Below, piece by piece: positions 34,208-45,593 of a stretch of DNA of 64,000 nt. Where the stretch lies: contig OY986973.1 in the NCBI GenBank assembly GCA_963920575.1, positions 23,895,760-23,959,759 of the forward strand, read 5' to 3'. Origin of the DNA: Narthecium ossifragum (taxonomy: Eukaryota; Streptophyta; Magnoliopsida; Dioscoreales; Nartheciaceae). The stretch's first letter is position 1. Every line of letters starts with the position of its first letter. The notes beneath the pieces are model-generated. The model saw nothing but the letters and a program-made list of their open reading frames with translations. It made no database searches and was not told the DNA's origin. A program made the position numbers and the translations under genes.

Positions 34208-34434
34208 ATATTGTCTGAAATAATTTAACATATACAGAGAGACGTACGATATTATTTTATTTTTTATTTTTTTTGCTAGGGGTAACAGAATCTCCTGACT
34301 ATATTTTAATAAAATACTTTTCTTCAAATAGCTCCCAACTTTGGATACCAAAAGTATTTACTCTGAAAGGCCTCCTCTATCTGCAAAATGGAAGCCGTAC
34401 CGGAAAACCACTTCCGATTCAACTCCTCCGTAGC

Positions 34435-34440
34435 TATATA
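34435..34440 (+). promoter_or_regulatory. Candidate TATA box of the MurD gene
   Basis: TATATA lies 63 bp before the start codon at 34503 in otherwise mixed sequence. Spacing fits a short leader. Confidence 0.4.
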
Positions 34441-34502
34441 GCTCCATTAGAAACCCCCAAGATCCAATCTTGAGTCAAGGGGAAACAAGAGGGAGCTGAG
34501 TA

Positions 34503-37500
34503 ATGGGAGCCCCATTGCTCTCCTTTCGCCTCCAAGCCCGGTCTCCAAGTTCTACTTCTTTGAGTCCCAACTGGATTAGGTGCTGCAAGGAGGACCTCAG
34601 AGGCCAGAGAGTCGCGGTTTGTCTCTCTATTTTTGCTGGACTTTTGGATTTGTTTCGATGAGATAGCAAATTGGTATCTTGCATATTTAAGTATGAACAT
34701 ATTAAAGCTTAGTTTGATTCGCATTTTTATTATTATTAAAAAGTATGTTTTTATATTGATACTCTCTACTTTGGAATCAAATGGATCGGTGAAAACAATA
34801 TGAATGTATTACTTTCTTTGTTTGATAATATGGCTAGCAATTGACCCATTTCTAGTATTAGAGGCTCCCAACTTAAGTTAATTGTTTTCTTGTATGCGTA
34901 TTGCCATTTGCAAACCAATTTCTAAATCCACGAGACTGGAATCTACATGCTGTGTAGTTCTTTTCATCCAGCAGTTAATATAGCTCGGAAATGGTTGCCT
35001 TCGAAAACGAGTATGACCATGATCTGGCTTAGTTTGTTTCATATATCTGGCTCATTAGCATATTATTACTCTAGTGAAGAGATTAACAATCTATATCTGA
35101 CAATGCATCGTAACAGCAAACTTCATGCCAATTAGCTTTCATGACTGCTTAAATTACGCGTACAGATTGTTTTAGGGATTGAGCATGTATCTGTGTTGGC
35201 ATTGTCTGGTTATCTGAAATGATGTAGGTTCATTGCAGGTTATTGGTCTGGGCAGATCCGGGAGAGCTGCATCAAGGCTTGCTCTTGCTAGAGGCGCATC
35301 TGTTCTTGGTATTGATAGCAATGAGCAGTTGGTCCCCTTGGAAGTATGCTATCATCATAATATTTAAAGAGCTACTGTATCTATGTTATTCTTTCTGATC
35401 CAAGTGATGTGAAATGGTTTTAGAGTGATCCCCAATTTGCGAGGCATGCTGATCTGCGAACAATTCTTGGGCATTGCGACAACACAATCCTTGCAACTGC
35501 AGATAGGATAGTTGTTTCCCCTGGAATTTCTCCTAAGCATTATGGTCTCTCAACTCTGCTGCAATCGGTATGCTTAAGCTTTTCTCATCTGCTATGGCTG
35601 TCATCTATGAGACTAAAAGTACAATCAAGGCTGCAACAGGTTGTGTCTAGGTTCTGTAAAAGCTTATCTGACTTGAATTCAGCTCTTGACTGTAGACGAA
35701 AAGAAGATGTGGATCCCAAAAATATTCCTATAATTAGATAAGGCTTGCTTGTGTAGCATGAAACACAGCAGTTTGTTGTCAAGGTATTAGCACTTTGTGT
35801 CCCTGTTCTTTTCTGGCCACACCTCAACCTCTGCTGACAAGCCATAAACATCTCCTAACGAACTGCATGCGGTTTGTCCATGTGTCCTTTCGGTAGAGGT
35901 TAATCTTCGCCCCCTGAAAGCCTTGGTTCCTGAATTAAGATATCATGCTCTTGGATATTATAGGGAAGGCAGGTAATGTCTGAGCTGGACTTTGCTGCTG
36001 AGGTGATGCCCCTGGACGTCAAGGTTTTGGCAGTATCAGGGACCAACGGAAAATCAACGGTGACCTCTTTCGCTGGGCAGGTGATTCTCTGTTTCTTTGC
36101 GGGCTCAGTTACAACCATTTTTGGCAAACAAGAAGCTGTGATCAATTTTATGATTCTAGAACTTTTTGTAAATGAAAGCTCAGATACTGGTTTTGAATTC
36201 CGGTTAGTGCCTGCAAAATTCTAATTAGTGCTAGGACTTATTTTACCATAGTAAGCTTCTTCTTCTTGCCACATTGGGTTAATTCTCTTATCCTGTTTTG
36301 GATGCAGATGCTTCACCATTTGGGCATCAGGGCCTTCGTTGGAGGGAACCTTGGATTACCACTCTCAGAGGCTGCTATACAATGGTCAGAAGCATCTCCA
36401 GAAAAAGGCGAATACCCGGAAGTATATTATTGAAGCATTCATTTCTAGCAGCTTTTGCAGACACTAAGTTCTAAAACCATAAATCCTATCCAAAAGTCTT
36501 TCAAGATATCAAAAGAGCACCTCATGTACTGCAGATTAGGGTCACTGCCAATCTCGATCTGTAGCCTGTGAACACTAGTGGACTAGGACGAGTGTGATAT
36601 AGAAAACCCCATAGGAGGGCCTACAAGCAATTTTCCATGACAATTGACTCGTTTATATGATTGATGTCAGGAAGCATATATCGCCATGACTGGCTATATT
36701 TTATCTTCACAGGACAATCGAGGCTGCGGGATTCATTAGACCAGTTGCATTTGTAGATAATCACTAAAATCTGAATACTTTCAAACATAGATATGGCCTT
36801 CTGGAGTTTTATTCTGAAACTTCTATATGTTTGGCCTACTGGAAGTCTGGAACATCACAAGTATCTGATATAATTCTTTTGCATGTTTGAAAAGCAATCT
36901 AGAGCTTCGGTGCACCTTGGAATGCTAAGGGCACTGTGAATTCTCAAATTCAGTTCTTGAGGATGGCTTATATATCTCTTTTTTCCTGCGTCTTTCGTAT
37001 CGTACCTTTCTATCTGAGTGGATGGCAAATATCTACCTCCCAAGTTTTTTCATTTACATTTCAGATCCTAGTTTGGGCTCCTGAATTGGGTTGTCATTCT
37101 TATAAACTACTTATCAATCCAATCGAATTCAACTACACAACAAAGGTTTGCCATGGGATTTCTCTACAGTCTATGTTAAGCTTTTGTTGTCTTACATTTA
37201 CAGGTTGCTGTGGTGGAAGTTAGCAGTTATCAGATGGAGATTCCAAATAAATTCTTTTCACCTTCAGTAAGTTCAATGCTGTACTTCTGGTCAATATGTT
37301 GTTGTATATTATTGGGTCATCATCCCTAAATTTATTGGGGTCATTTACAGGTTGCTGCAATTTTGAACCTCACTCCTGATCATCTGGAGAGGCACAAGAC
37401 AATGCAGAATTACGCTGCTGTTAAATGCTGTCTGTTTTCTCATATGAAGCATGGCAAGCTTGCTGTTATTCCAGTTGGTATGACCACTTGAATCATTATA

Positions 37501-40084
37501 AAAAATTTCCATTTCTCCAATGAACATTGTTTTCCCTTGTATTGCTACTTTTGTATTGCTACTTTCCACTGTTGGATTCAGCAATGCGTGCTAACGTTCA
37601 CTAAAAAAAAAATGCAATTCTTTGATATATGTTCATTTCATTGGAATGATATACAAAGCCTCTAGTTTGTCCCCTATTATTTATGTTGATGTCGAAGCTC
37701 TCAATGTTTCTACCTATCTGCATTTTCCATCTGATCTATGTGAAGTAGGAAACTTGCAATTTTCCAAAGTTGCGTCCTGTAGAAACTTTTAAGTTGTTCC
37801 TCTCTATCTTACTCGCTAGCTGGTTGTAAGCTATTTTGCTTGTTGGTACTTCATACATCTTGTTTGCAACTTCTTCAATTTTGGCTGCTACCTGGATATT
37901 GCTACTGTCTCTGGACCAGATGAGAATGGATTTTTTGCCCACTAAAACAGAAAATCCTTTAATTAGTACTTTGTTGGCATCCTTGTTTTCTTAACTGAAG
38001 TTGCTTAGATATTATGGGCTCTATAACAAGTGATTTTTCATTTTGATATACGATCAATAGGTGTATGTGGACTTAAATTTGGCTTGTTTAACAGATGATG
38101 ATGGGAATAATGTTTTCAGGAAACCAATACCTTAATGATGCTTTCAGCAAGCATGCAGATGGGTGTAGGGTCTCCTGGATAGGAGATTTCCCGGGAATCA
38201 AGGTAGGTAAGTTTCCTCTTCCTAACACCCATCTTGAAAGTTTCCGGTGATTAAGTATTCCAGGAACTGATATTTAAACTTAATTTGGCAAGGTTGACCC
38301 TGTGGCAAAGATCGCCAGCGTCCAGCTTCCCTGTACCCAGTTGTTTGGGCACCTTCAATTGGGAGCTCTGAGAGCTATAGGCACCCACAATTACTGTAAT
38401 GCGGCTGTAGCTGCACTATTAGTTCTTGGATTGGATGTTGGCATTGATATTGATTCCATCAACTCGATTGTTCAGAGCTTGAGTCTGCTTCCACATAGAA
38501 TGCAAGTCGGTGGGTTTGCTTATCCTTAAACATGACTGTAGAAGTGTCTTCTCTCTCGTAACTGCAGTTTTCTATCTGTTTTATGCATGCACGCACATCT
38601 GAATTTAGATTTAAGACCCTACACAGAAGTGAATATATGTTTTCTGTGGCAGGAGAAAAATGCAACCTAATGCAACAGATGCTTAACCTCCTTGCTCTGT
38701 TTATGTTCACTTGAATGAAGTTTTAACTTATATTTATAGAGTTCATATAGCTTTCAACTCACATGCCTTCTTTCTTCTTTTGTCATTTTTGACAGTTCAT
38801 CGAGATGCTTATGGGGTAAGATGGGTGGATGACAGTAAGGCAACAAATGTAGAATCAACATACACAGGATTGATGGGCCTCAAAGGACACAAACTTGTTG
38901 TCCTTCTTGGTGGCCTGGCAAAGGTATATCATTGTCGAGCCTCTCTTTTGATGACACAACCTTTCGTATGACTCCATTTGTATGAACTGAGGCTCAGCTT
39001 TAGTTAAAAAAGTCATGAGCTGGCTTTGCTTATTTTCTGTCATCCTGAAACCTATATGTTACTCTTTTGCCCACAGTTGCTATAGATTATTAGATTTACA
39101 GGTTCAGTAAAGATTCTAAGTGGAAAAAAAATATAATCCTACTCTGAATCTATCAAAGAGATATATTATCAGAAATATATCCAAGAAATTAAATAGCTCA
39201 ACATGCTATGATGTTACTGCAGGCCGGGAGCAGTCAGGTGTCTAATGGTTTTAAACAATTAATCGTACCTCTCAATGACCATACAGGTGTTGTCACTGTG
39301 AGTAATCTTCTCTTGCAAAGATGAGGCTTTGCATTCTTTGCTTGATCATATGTGTAATTGCCGCAATTTTATTTTATTCACGCTCGTGAAAAACTTCCTC
39401 CCTGGTTACGGGGGTAAGTTATACTAACAAATATGTGCTACACTACCACAGTTTGGATCCTCTGGAGAGATGATCCAGAAGACATTACACGATGGAGGTC
39501 TCAAAATACCATGCATCAGAGCTACAAATCTCGCGGAAGCTGTTGAACATGCAAGAAACATGGCAAAAAATGGTTGGTATTCTTGTTTGGTTGTCAAAGT
39601 AAAATTTGAAATAACAGCTCTAAATTGTCGGTAAATAGCCCTTTTGTAGTGGTGATATGTAATTGGTTACTGATTAACAATGTGATCTCTAAAATCTGGA
39701 ATTTGAGACACGGTTTGGTAGCTGAATTAGCATTGTATCTCTGATCATGCGAATAGAGCTGTTTCACTATGCCAGTGTTGAGCTCTTAAATGCATGAATA
39801 TGAGTGAGGGATCATCAAATCGGTAGGTGTTTCAGTACTCGAATTATAGGTCAGAGAAACTTTGTTAATGAGTTTTCATTTTTTTAGTTGCCAATGCCTT
39901 AAAACTTCTATGTTGTTTCTTTGTTTCAGTTGAGTTCTATAACTTATTTAGAATCCGATATTGTTCTATTGGCTCTGATGCAGGTGACACAATCCTTTTA
40001 AGTCCTGCCTGTGCCAGCTTTGATGAATTCAGAAACTTCGAGCATCGAGGAAGAGTCTTTCAAGATTTGGCACTTTCTTCGTAG
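34503..40084 (+). CDS. MURD: MurD-type UDP-MurNAc-L-alanine:D-glutamate ligase, probably plastid-targeted
   Basis: ATP-dependent ligase of bacterial-type peptidoglycan precursor synthesis. Thirteen exons: 34503-34616, 35239-35343, 35424-35567, 35964-36080, 36308-36421, 37204-37266, 37351-37477, 38120-38202, 38293-38509, 38796-38923, 39223-39297, 39452-39572, 39984-40084. Together they encode 502 residues with consistent phases. Exon 1 is Ser/Arg-rich, a plausible transit peptide, ending in QRVA. Then come [12 protein letters not shown] (UDP-binding N-domain), SGTNGKST at 146-153 (P-loop), [10 protein letters not shown] at 225-234, YAAVK with Lys244 where E. coli MurD has its carbamylated Lys, GTHNYCN at 319-325, WVDDSKATN at 371-379 and [17 protein letters not shown] at the end. 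Length and every motif match intact bacterial MurD (about 440 residues) plus a leader. No stop or frameshift was seen, so the gene appears functional. Confidence 0.95.
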
Positions 40085-40189
40085 CAGTGATTTTGATTTT
40101 AGGTAGATCGCCGTTTGGTCAAACTTGTGTCATGTTTGAGTGATAAGACAATGAAGTAACCTGTTTCCACTCTTGTAAGGAAAATGATT

Positions 40190-40530
40190 TGTGCACATGA
40201 CATGTGGCATGTGTAATGCATATGCCACCGAATCGGTAGTATACTACTGAATAATTCGGTAGTACATCACCGAATCAGTAGTACGCTACCGATTCGTTCA
40301 TGTAGTCCGATCACTACCGATGGACTACATTAATGATAATTTGTATTGGTAGTGAGGCACCGCTTCATTGATAGAGTCCATCGGTATCTCACTGTCGATG
40401 GACTAGATGAATAATTCAATTGGTAGTAGACTATCGATTCATTGATCTAGTTCATCGATAGTGTTCTATTGATGGACTACATGAAAAAATCGGTAGTCCA
40501 CTACCGATTCAGGTATGTGTAATGCACATA
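40190..40530. repeat. Hairpin-rich repeat cluster downstream of MurD
   Basis: The word AATCGGTAGT and its complement ACTACCGATT alternate repeatedly, giving several nested short hairpins (for example AATCGGTAGTccACTACCGATT near 40487-40510). The related words GTAGTCC/GGACTAC and GATGGACTA also recur in both senses. The cluster is bounded by TGTGTAATGCATATG near 40210 and TGTGTAATGCACATATG near 40518. It lies in or just past the MurD 3' UTR, between two convergent genes. It is probably a decayed MITE. Confidence 0.7.
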
Positions 40531-40808
40531 TGACGTCAGCATCTATACCAACCCCTCTTCTAAACCAATGGATACAACCACTGCAAAGAAATCCCCACTT
40601 TGTATTAAATTCACATCCAAATGCAACATCATTACAACAACTAAGACAATGGAAGTAATCTATTTGTGTTCATATTACAATTAATCCAGAACATATATAT
40701 CTTAAAGCTCATCACAAAGCAGACATTGCCACAAATTATTGAACTTGGATTTTCCACGATGTTTGGCTTGAATGGAATGGGGTGAATAAATGCCATTTCA
40801 ACAAGAGG

Positions 40809-43442
40809 TTAGCCAAAGATATCTTGTTTGAGAAATAGGCTTTGGTTCTCAGCAGTAGCCTTTGTTGCGAGCTGAAGCTGTTCATAATTCATTTGTCTAG
40901 AAGCTTCATATAGAGCAATGCCAACACTAACAGAGAGATTCAGACAGCGAACATATGTTTCAACCATAGGAATTCGAACAGTCCCACCTCCAAATTCTCC
41001 AGCACTGCAATCAAGTAGAGCTTCTGGTGGCAATCCAGAAGTCTCTGAGCCAAATACTAGCCAATCACCTCTCTTGTATGAGAAATCCTGTAATGTATTA
41101 GAAAATGAACACTGGATGTAAGGTCCCTGAAGAACTGATTTCCTTCCATTTGACAAGGACTATCCAGTTAATATGCAGCACTTACATCAGCATGAAAATA
41201 CACAAATTTTGAAGGACATTTTAAAAACATCACACAACTACATGAGATTCCAACACAACAAAAATATTAGCCTCCAGATTTCATGGGAACAAAACATATG
41301 AATACATGATAACCACGGTAAAGTCAAAATTTCACGACCAAATTTGCATAAAAGATGGAATAGGCTACCAATAATTGAAGAGTATCAGGAACAATGAAGG
41401 AACAATATAACATTTTGGTTTCCTCAAAAGTCTAAACAAACATATGACATATAGCAGCAACTCACCGAATGAATAGTTGTGCCTCTCTTGGTAAATGCCA
41501 ATAATCGCTTTTCTCCATCCTAAAATCAAGAGGGCAACACAATAAACATGAGTACATGACAGTTATAGATGACACTTTTTTCAGTTTACATAACAATGAC
41601 CACCTGTTGCCTGAAATAGTCTTGAAATTCAAGCCAAGAGCTGTGAATCTTGACAACTACAAATCTGTTTAACGTGGTTAAGGACGGGAACATTGTTGAA
41701 ACTGTCAATTTCTCAAACAAATCCCAACAACTAAGACAAGTGGATTGTGAAGTATGAGTTTAACACAACTTGCAGTTTTAAGAAAGCAAAGAACTCGAAA
41801 TAATAGAAACCGACTGTCACTCAAAATTTAAAGTGCATCATGTAGTTGCATCTGAGCAGATAACCTTGACTAGAGTATTGAATGGCTCTGAAACTGCAAA
41901 TTGTATGCAGTCATCAGAGCTACAAGAGGGCCAACGACATCTATTTTATGGCAACGAATCAGATCATCTTTTAAAATAGGATACGGCCAGTAATCCAATC
42001 CAGCTCGCTTCAATTTGGTATCATCCACCTCGAATCCTAGTGGCTAGAGAAAAATGAGTATCATAAGTACAAGAATTAGAAAGCTATTATCTAGAAATGT
42101 TGAAAAGCAGCATTATCATAGGTTGAACACATCAAATGACTGAGGGAGAATTAGCCATACTTCAACCAGGTGCAAGCTAACAGCTGATGCTGCACATGTT
42201 CTTGCAATGCAACCAGTGTTTCCAGGTATCTGTCAAAGACAAGATAACTCAGTCCCAGCCACCACAAAGTGAGGTCGCATGCAGCCCAACAGTCATACAA
42301 CTGAGTTGGCAGATTTATCAACTTGAAATTTTGTTAATTCATCTATTAATGCATATCTTCGCAATCAGAAATAACTGACAATATGAGTGTATGCTTTTGG
42401 CAAGAAATTTTGGTGCAAGGCTAAAACATGTTTTTGATAGCTATTGGTTGCCAAGTACCATTCAGAAACAAAGCATCTAAACGTTTTCATAGAATTCAAA
42501 GCACCTTGATACGTGCATTCCTAGGTGTCTAAACAGTTGCTTCAAAACAATGGGATCAAGTTAGTGTTGTGTGACTTTCAGAAAACTGTTGTAGCTGGTG
42601 CTGTACAAGGTAGAGTGTTGTGCTAGAAAAGGACCTGAATTAAAATCACTAAGAATGTCCATCTGCATCATGTTCCGTTTCTCGTTGCTTTCCTTGACTA
42701 GCATGGGTATCTATTAGACTCAAGAACTAAATTGAACAAGAAAACCATCCCAGTTCCAGTATGGCTGACCTGGGGAGAAACTAAGACTACTTGAAGAGGT
42801 TTGTCACATGAAAGTTTAGACATGCCTCCACTGGTCCCATTGCAGTGGGAACTCACATCACCTCTCTCGACTGCCTAAACAATGCCAAGTTCAGTTCAAG
42901 AAGCAAATATCACTATAAAACTGCACATGAAATGTAATAGTGAATGTATGTTAACCAAAGCATCTCATGCATTGAATATTCTGCATACCATTTTGACCAC
43001 ATTAATCAGAAAAATAATAATTACAAACCAACCATTCTTCAACGAAAAAGAACCAACATTTTCTCAAAGCATTCACCACAAGCAATCAAATCAATAGGAA
43101 CGGAAATAATTCATGAAAAAAAGCAATTTTCCCACTCAAAGTCCCCAAATTTATATCTTGGTATTGAATGTAACAATGATACCAGCATCAATACCAGCCT
43201 AGCATCCAACACATCACAAACTAACAACATAGAGAGAGACACACACAATAGAGAAGAGTAGGAGAACAAGGAGGAGAACGAGATCAATACTCACGCGAGA
43301 AGCATCGAGTTAACCGTTTGTCATTGAATTGGATAAATACAGGACGATTTTTGGTTGTCTTCGAGCCTTTAAGATTGGCGAGAATAGGAGATCGGAGCGG
43401 CGATGCGCGCAAGTGCAGAGCTCGCAACCCCGACACGTCCAT
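40809..43442 (-). CDS. SpoU/TrmL-like tRNA/rRNA 2'-O-methyltransferase
   Basis: SPOUT-class, SAM-dependent RNA ribose methyltransferase. The nearest bacterial type is TrmL, which modifies tRNA wobble position 34. Seven exons: 43295-43442, 42770-42870, 42161-42229, 41985-42043, 41604-41664, 41466-41519 and 40809-41087 encode 256 residues with consistent phases. The N-terminus (MDVSGLRALHLRASPLRS) is basic and acid-poor, as in an organelle leader. Motif 1 is IPGNTGCIARTC from residue 84, motif 2 is LVFGSETSGLP at 174-184, and motif 3 is RIPM with RCLNLSVSVGIALYEA from 202. LKRAGLDYW is the typical TrmL mid-segment. All knot motifs are intact. Substrate RNA is unknown. The gene ends about 0.7 kb from the MurD stop, tail to tail. 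Confidence 0.93.
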
Positions 43443-43601
43443 TGAGCTCTTCTACACCTCCACGCACTGCCACCTCCTCCCCCCTCCCCTCCGCCGCCGC
43501 CGTGGCGCCTGCGTTTTTATCGTTGTCTTTGGAGGGGAATGAGATGAGGTGGGTGCTTCTCTTTTTAATTCTCGGGGATTTTGTACTGGGTGTGGCTATC
43601 C

Positions 43602-43801
43602 NNNNNNNNNNNNNNNNNNNNNNNNNNNNNNNNNNNNNNNNNNNNNNNNNNNNNNNNNNNNNNNNNNNNNNNNNNNNNNNNNNNNNNNNNNNNNNNNNNN
43701 NNNNNNNNNNNNNNNNNNNNNNNNNNNNNNNNNNNNNNNNNNNNNNNNNNNNNNNNNNNNNNNNNNNNNNNNNNNNNNNNNNNNNNNNNNNNNNNNNNNN
43801 N
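43602..43801. other. Assembly gap (200 N)
   Basis: Exactly 200 unspecified bases, the usual placeholder for a gap of unknown size. Tandem repeats start immediately on its right, which probably caused the assembly break. Confidence 0.99.
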
Positions 43802-44150
43802 CCTCATAGAGGCTAGCAGTCGATACGACGGTGGATGCGTGGATCGCCCGTGAAGTTTGAAAGCTGTATTTTGAGCCATACGGTTGAAATGATGGTCCAT
43901 GAATGGATTGACCTTGATGCATCATTTCCCCATAGAGGCTGACGGTCGATGCGACAGTAGATGCGTGGAATCGACAGTGAAGTTTGAAAGCTGCATTTTG
44001 AGCTAAAAGACTGAAACGACGGTCGATGCATTGATCGACCCTGGATGCATTATTTCTTCACGGAAGTTGACGGTCGATGTGACGACGGATGTGTGGATCG
44101 ACCGTGAAGTTTGAAGGCTACATTTTGAGTTAGACGGCTGAAGCGACGCG
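43802..44150. repeat. Minisatellite of about 127 bp, at least three copies, running into the gap
   Basis: Units start near 43802, 43928 and 44055 with CATAGAGGCTGACGGTCGAT-like sequence and share GTGAAGTTTGAAAGCTGCAT. Copies differ by scattered substitutions. True copy number is unknown because the array enters the N run. Confidence 0.85.
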
Positions 44151-44158
44151 CACATGAA

Positions 44159-44462
44159 CGGTTTTTCATCAATGGAGATAACACCGTTTAGGCTCAACCC
44201 TAAATCTCACCGTCGCATAAAATATAGGGTAATTTTTCAAACTATAAGGTAGTAAACTGGCATTACAATAAACTACATGGTATCAAAATGCAAATCAAAG
44301 ATGCTTATAGCGGTTTTCCTTCAAAGAAGATAACGCCGTCTGCGGTCATGTCCTAAATCACGCTATTACATAAAATATAGGGTAGTAAACTACATTTTTA
44401 AAACTATAGGGCAGTGAATTGTGATTACACTAAATTATATGGTATCAAAATGCAAGTTGCCC
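44159..44462. repeat. Diverged tandem duplication of about 160 bp
   Basis: Two units (from about 44159 and 44320) share AGATAACRCCGT, TAAAATATAGGGTARTNNNC and ATGGTATCAAAATGCAA, with about 70% similarity by eye. The family looks like a MITE; related text (GAAACCCCCTACA style) also occurs near 62890. Confidence 0.55.
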
Positions 44463-44778
44463 TTGATTCTTTTGATGGAGCATCCGTGGAGGAGGTTAGC
44501 TGACCTATACTTGCGACGTGGCGACCATCACTTGTCTACTGCACCAACTCGAAAGTCGACCTTCGACCACCGAAATCCTTAATACATTGGTTCAATTGCC
44601 GACTTCTTCGAAAAATAGGCCAGAGGAAGGCGGCGTTACGGTGCTAACTTCTCAGCAGGAGGAGGCGGTCCGACCGCCTTATTCTTAAGTTCCCTCAAAT
44701 CCGCGAACCAAGCATTGCACGTGCGAATCACGTGGTCATACCACAGGCCACGGGAAACGCCTCGTCCTCATAAGGCAC

Positions 44779-44792
44779 CTATATATAATAAG
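44779..44792 (+). promoter_or_regulatory. TATA box of the SURP/G-patch gene
   Basis: CTATATATAATAAG is a strong plant TATA box. The leader exon that follows ends at a good donor (AAAG|GTAGCA, 44876), and the coding exon begins beyond an acceptor near 45528. Confidence 0.65.
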
Positions 44793-45593
44793 TCTCTCTT
44801 CTCCCTCGACCTCGCGTTAAGGATTGCTTTCTGGAGCTCTTCGATCGATCCATCTCTCTCTCGGAGAGATCTAAAGGTAGCAATCATCTCCCGTCCGTAA
44901 TCTTGATTTTGGGTTCTTTTTTTTTCCAATTTGTTCCTCTATGTCTAGGGTTTCTAAAAATTGCGATTAGTCGGCTATTAGGGTTTCCTGTGGAGTATGG
45001 ATAGGAGTTCTTTTGGGGGTATTAATAACGATCTCCGGCTTTGCCCTTTTGGAAGTGCTCATGCTGAGTCTCAGGTATGGGGTTCCGATCTGGATCCCAT
45101 CGAGTTGTTTGAGTTTCGCTGAACTCTTCGAGTTCTGATGCATGGATTAATTCGGAACGGATTTAGTATCTCGTTCTGAAAAGGGGCAAAGTCTTGTTAT
45201 CGAGATAAATTATGCCTTTATGTATTGCCGAGAGTAATTTTTTTGTCGCAGAGAAGATGAGCTAATTCGGTGGAGATTAGGGTTCTTGTTTGGCTGCTGG
45301 CTTTATTTCAGGGTTTGGGTTAGATTGCCTTTTGGATGCTAATAATATAGGATTTACGCCTAAACAAACTCTCGGCTTTGATGTTTGAAGACCGCATATT
45401 GTCTACTTTTTATTTGAAATAAGCTTGTTATCTGGGGTATTTGTTGTATCAGGTCATCTGTTATGAATTTTTTTATTTGAGAATTTGGATTTTATTATGG
45501 TTGTTTGTGAAATCTTTTCCTAATCAGAACTGAAAGAATGCAGCCTGTCTTACAAGTACAAAGTGTCAGCTTGATTCGTGTGGAAGACCCACC

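Noticed and set aside
43403..43900. Open frames spanning the N run
   Set aside because: They are artefacts of unspecified bases.
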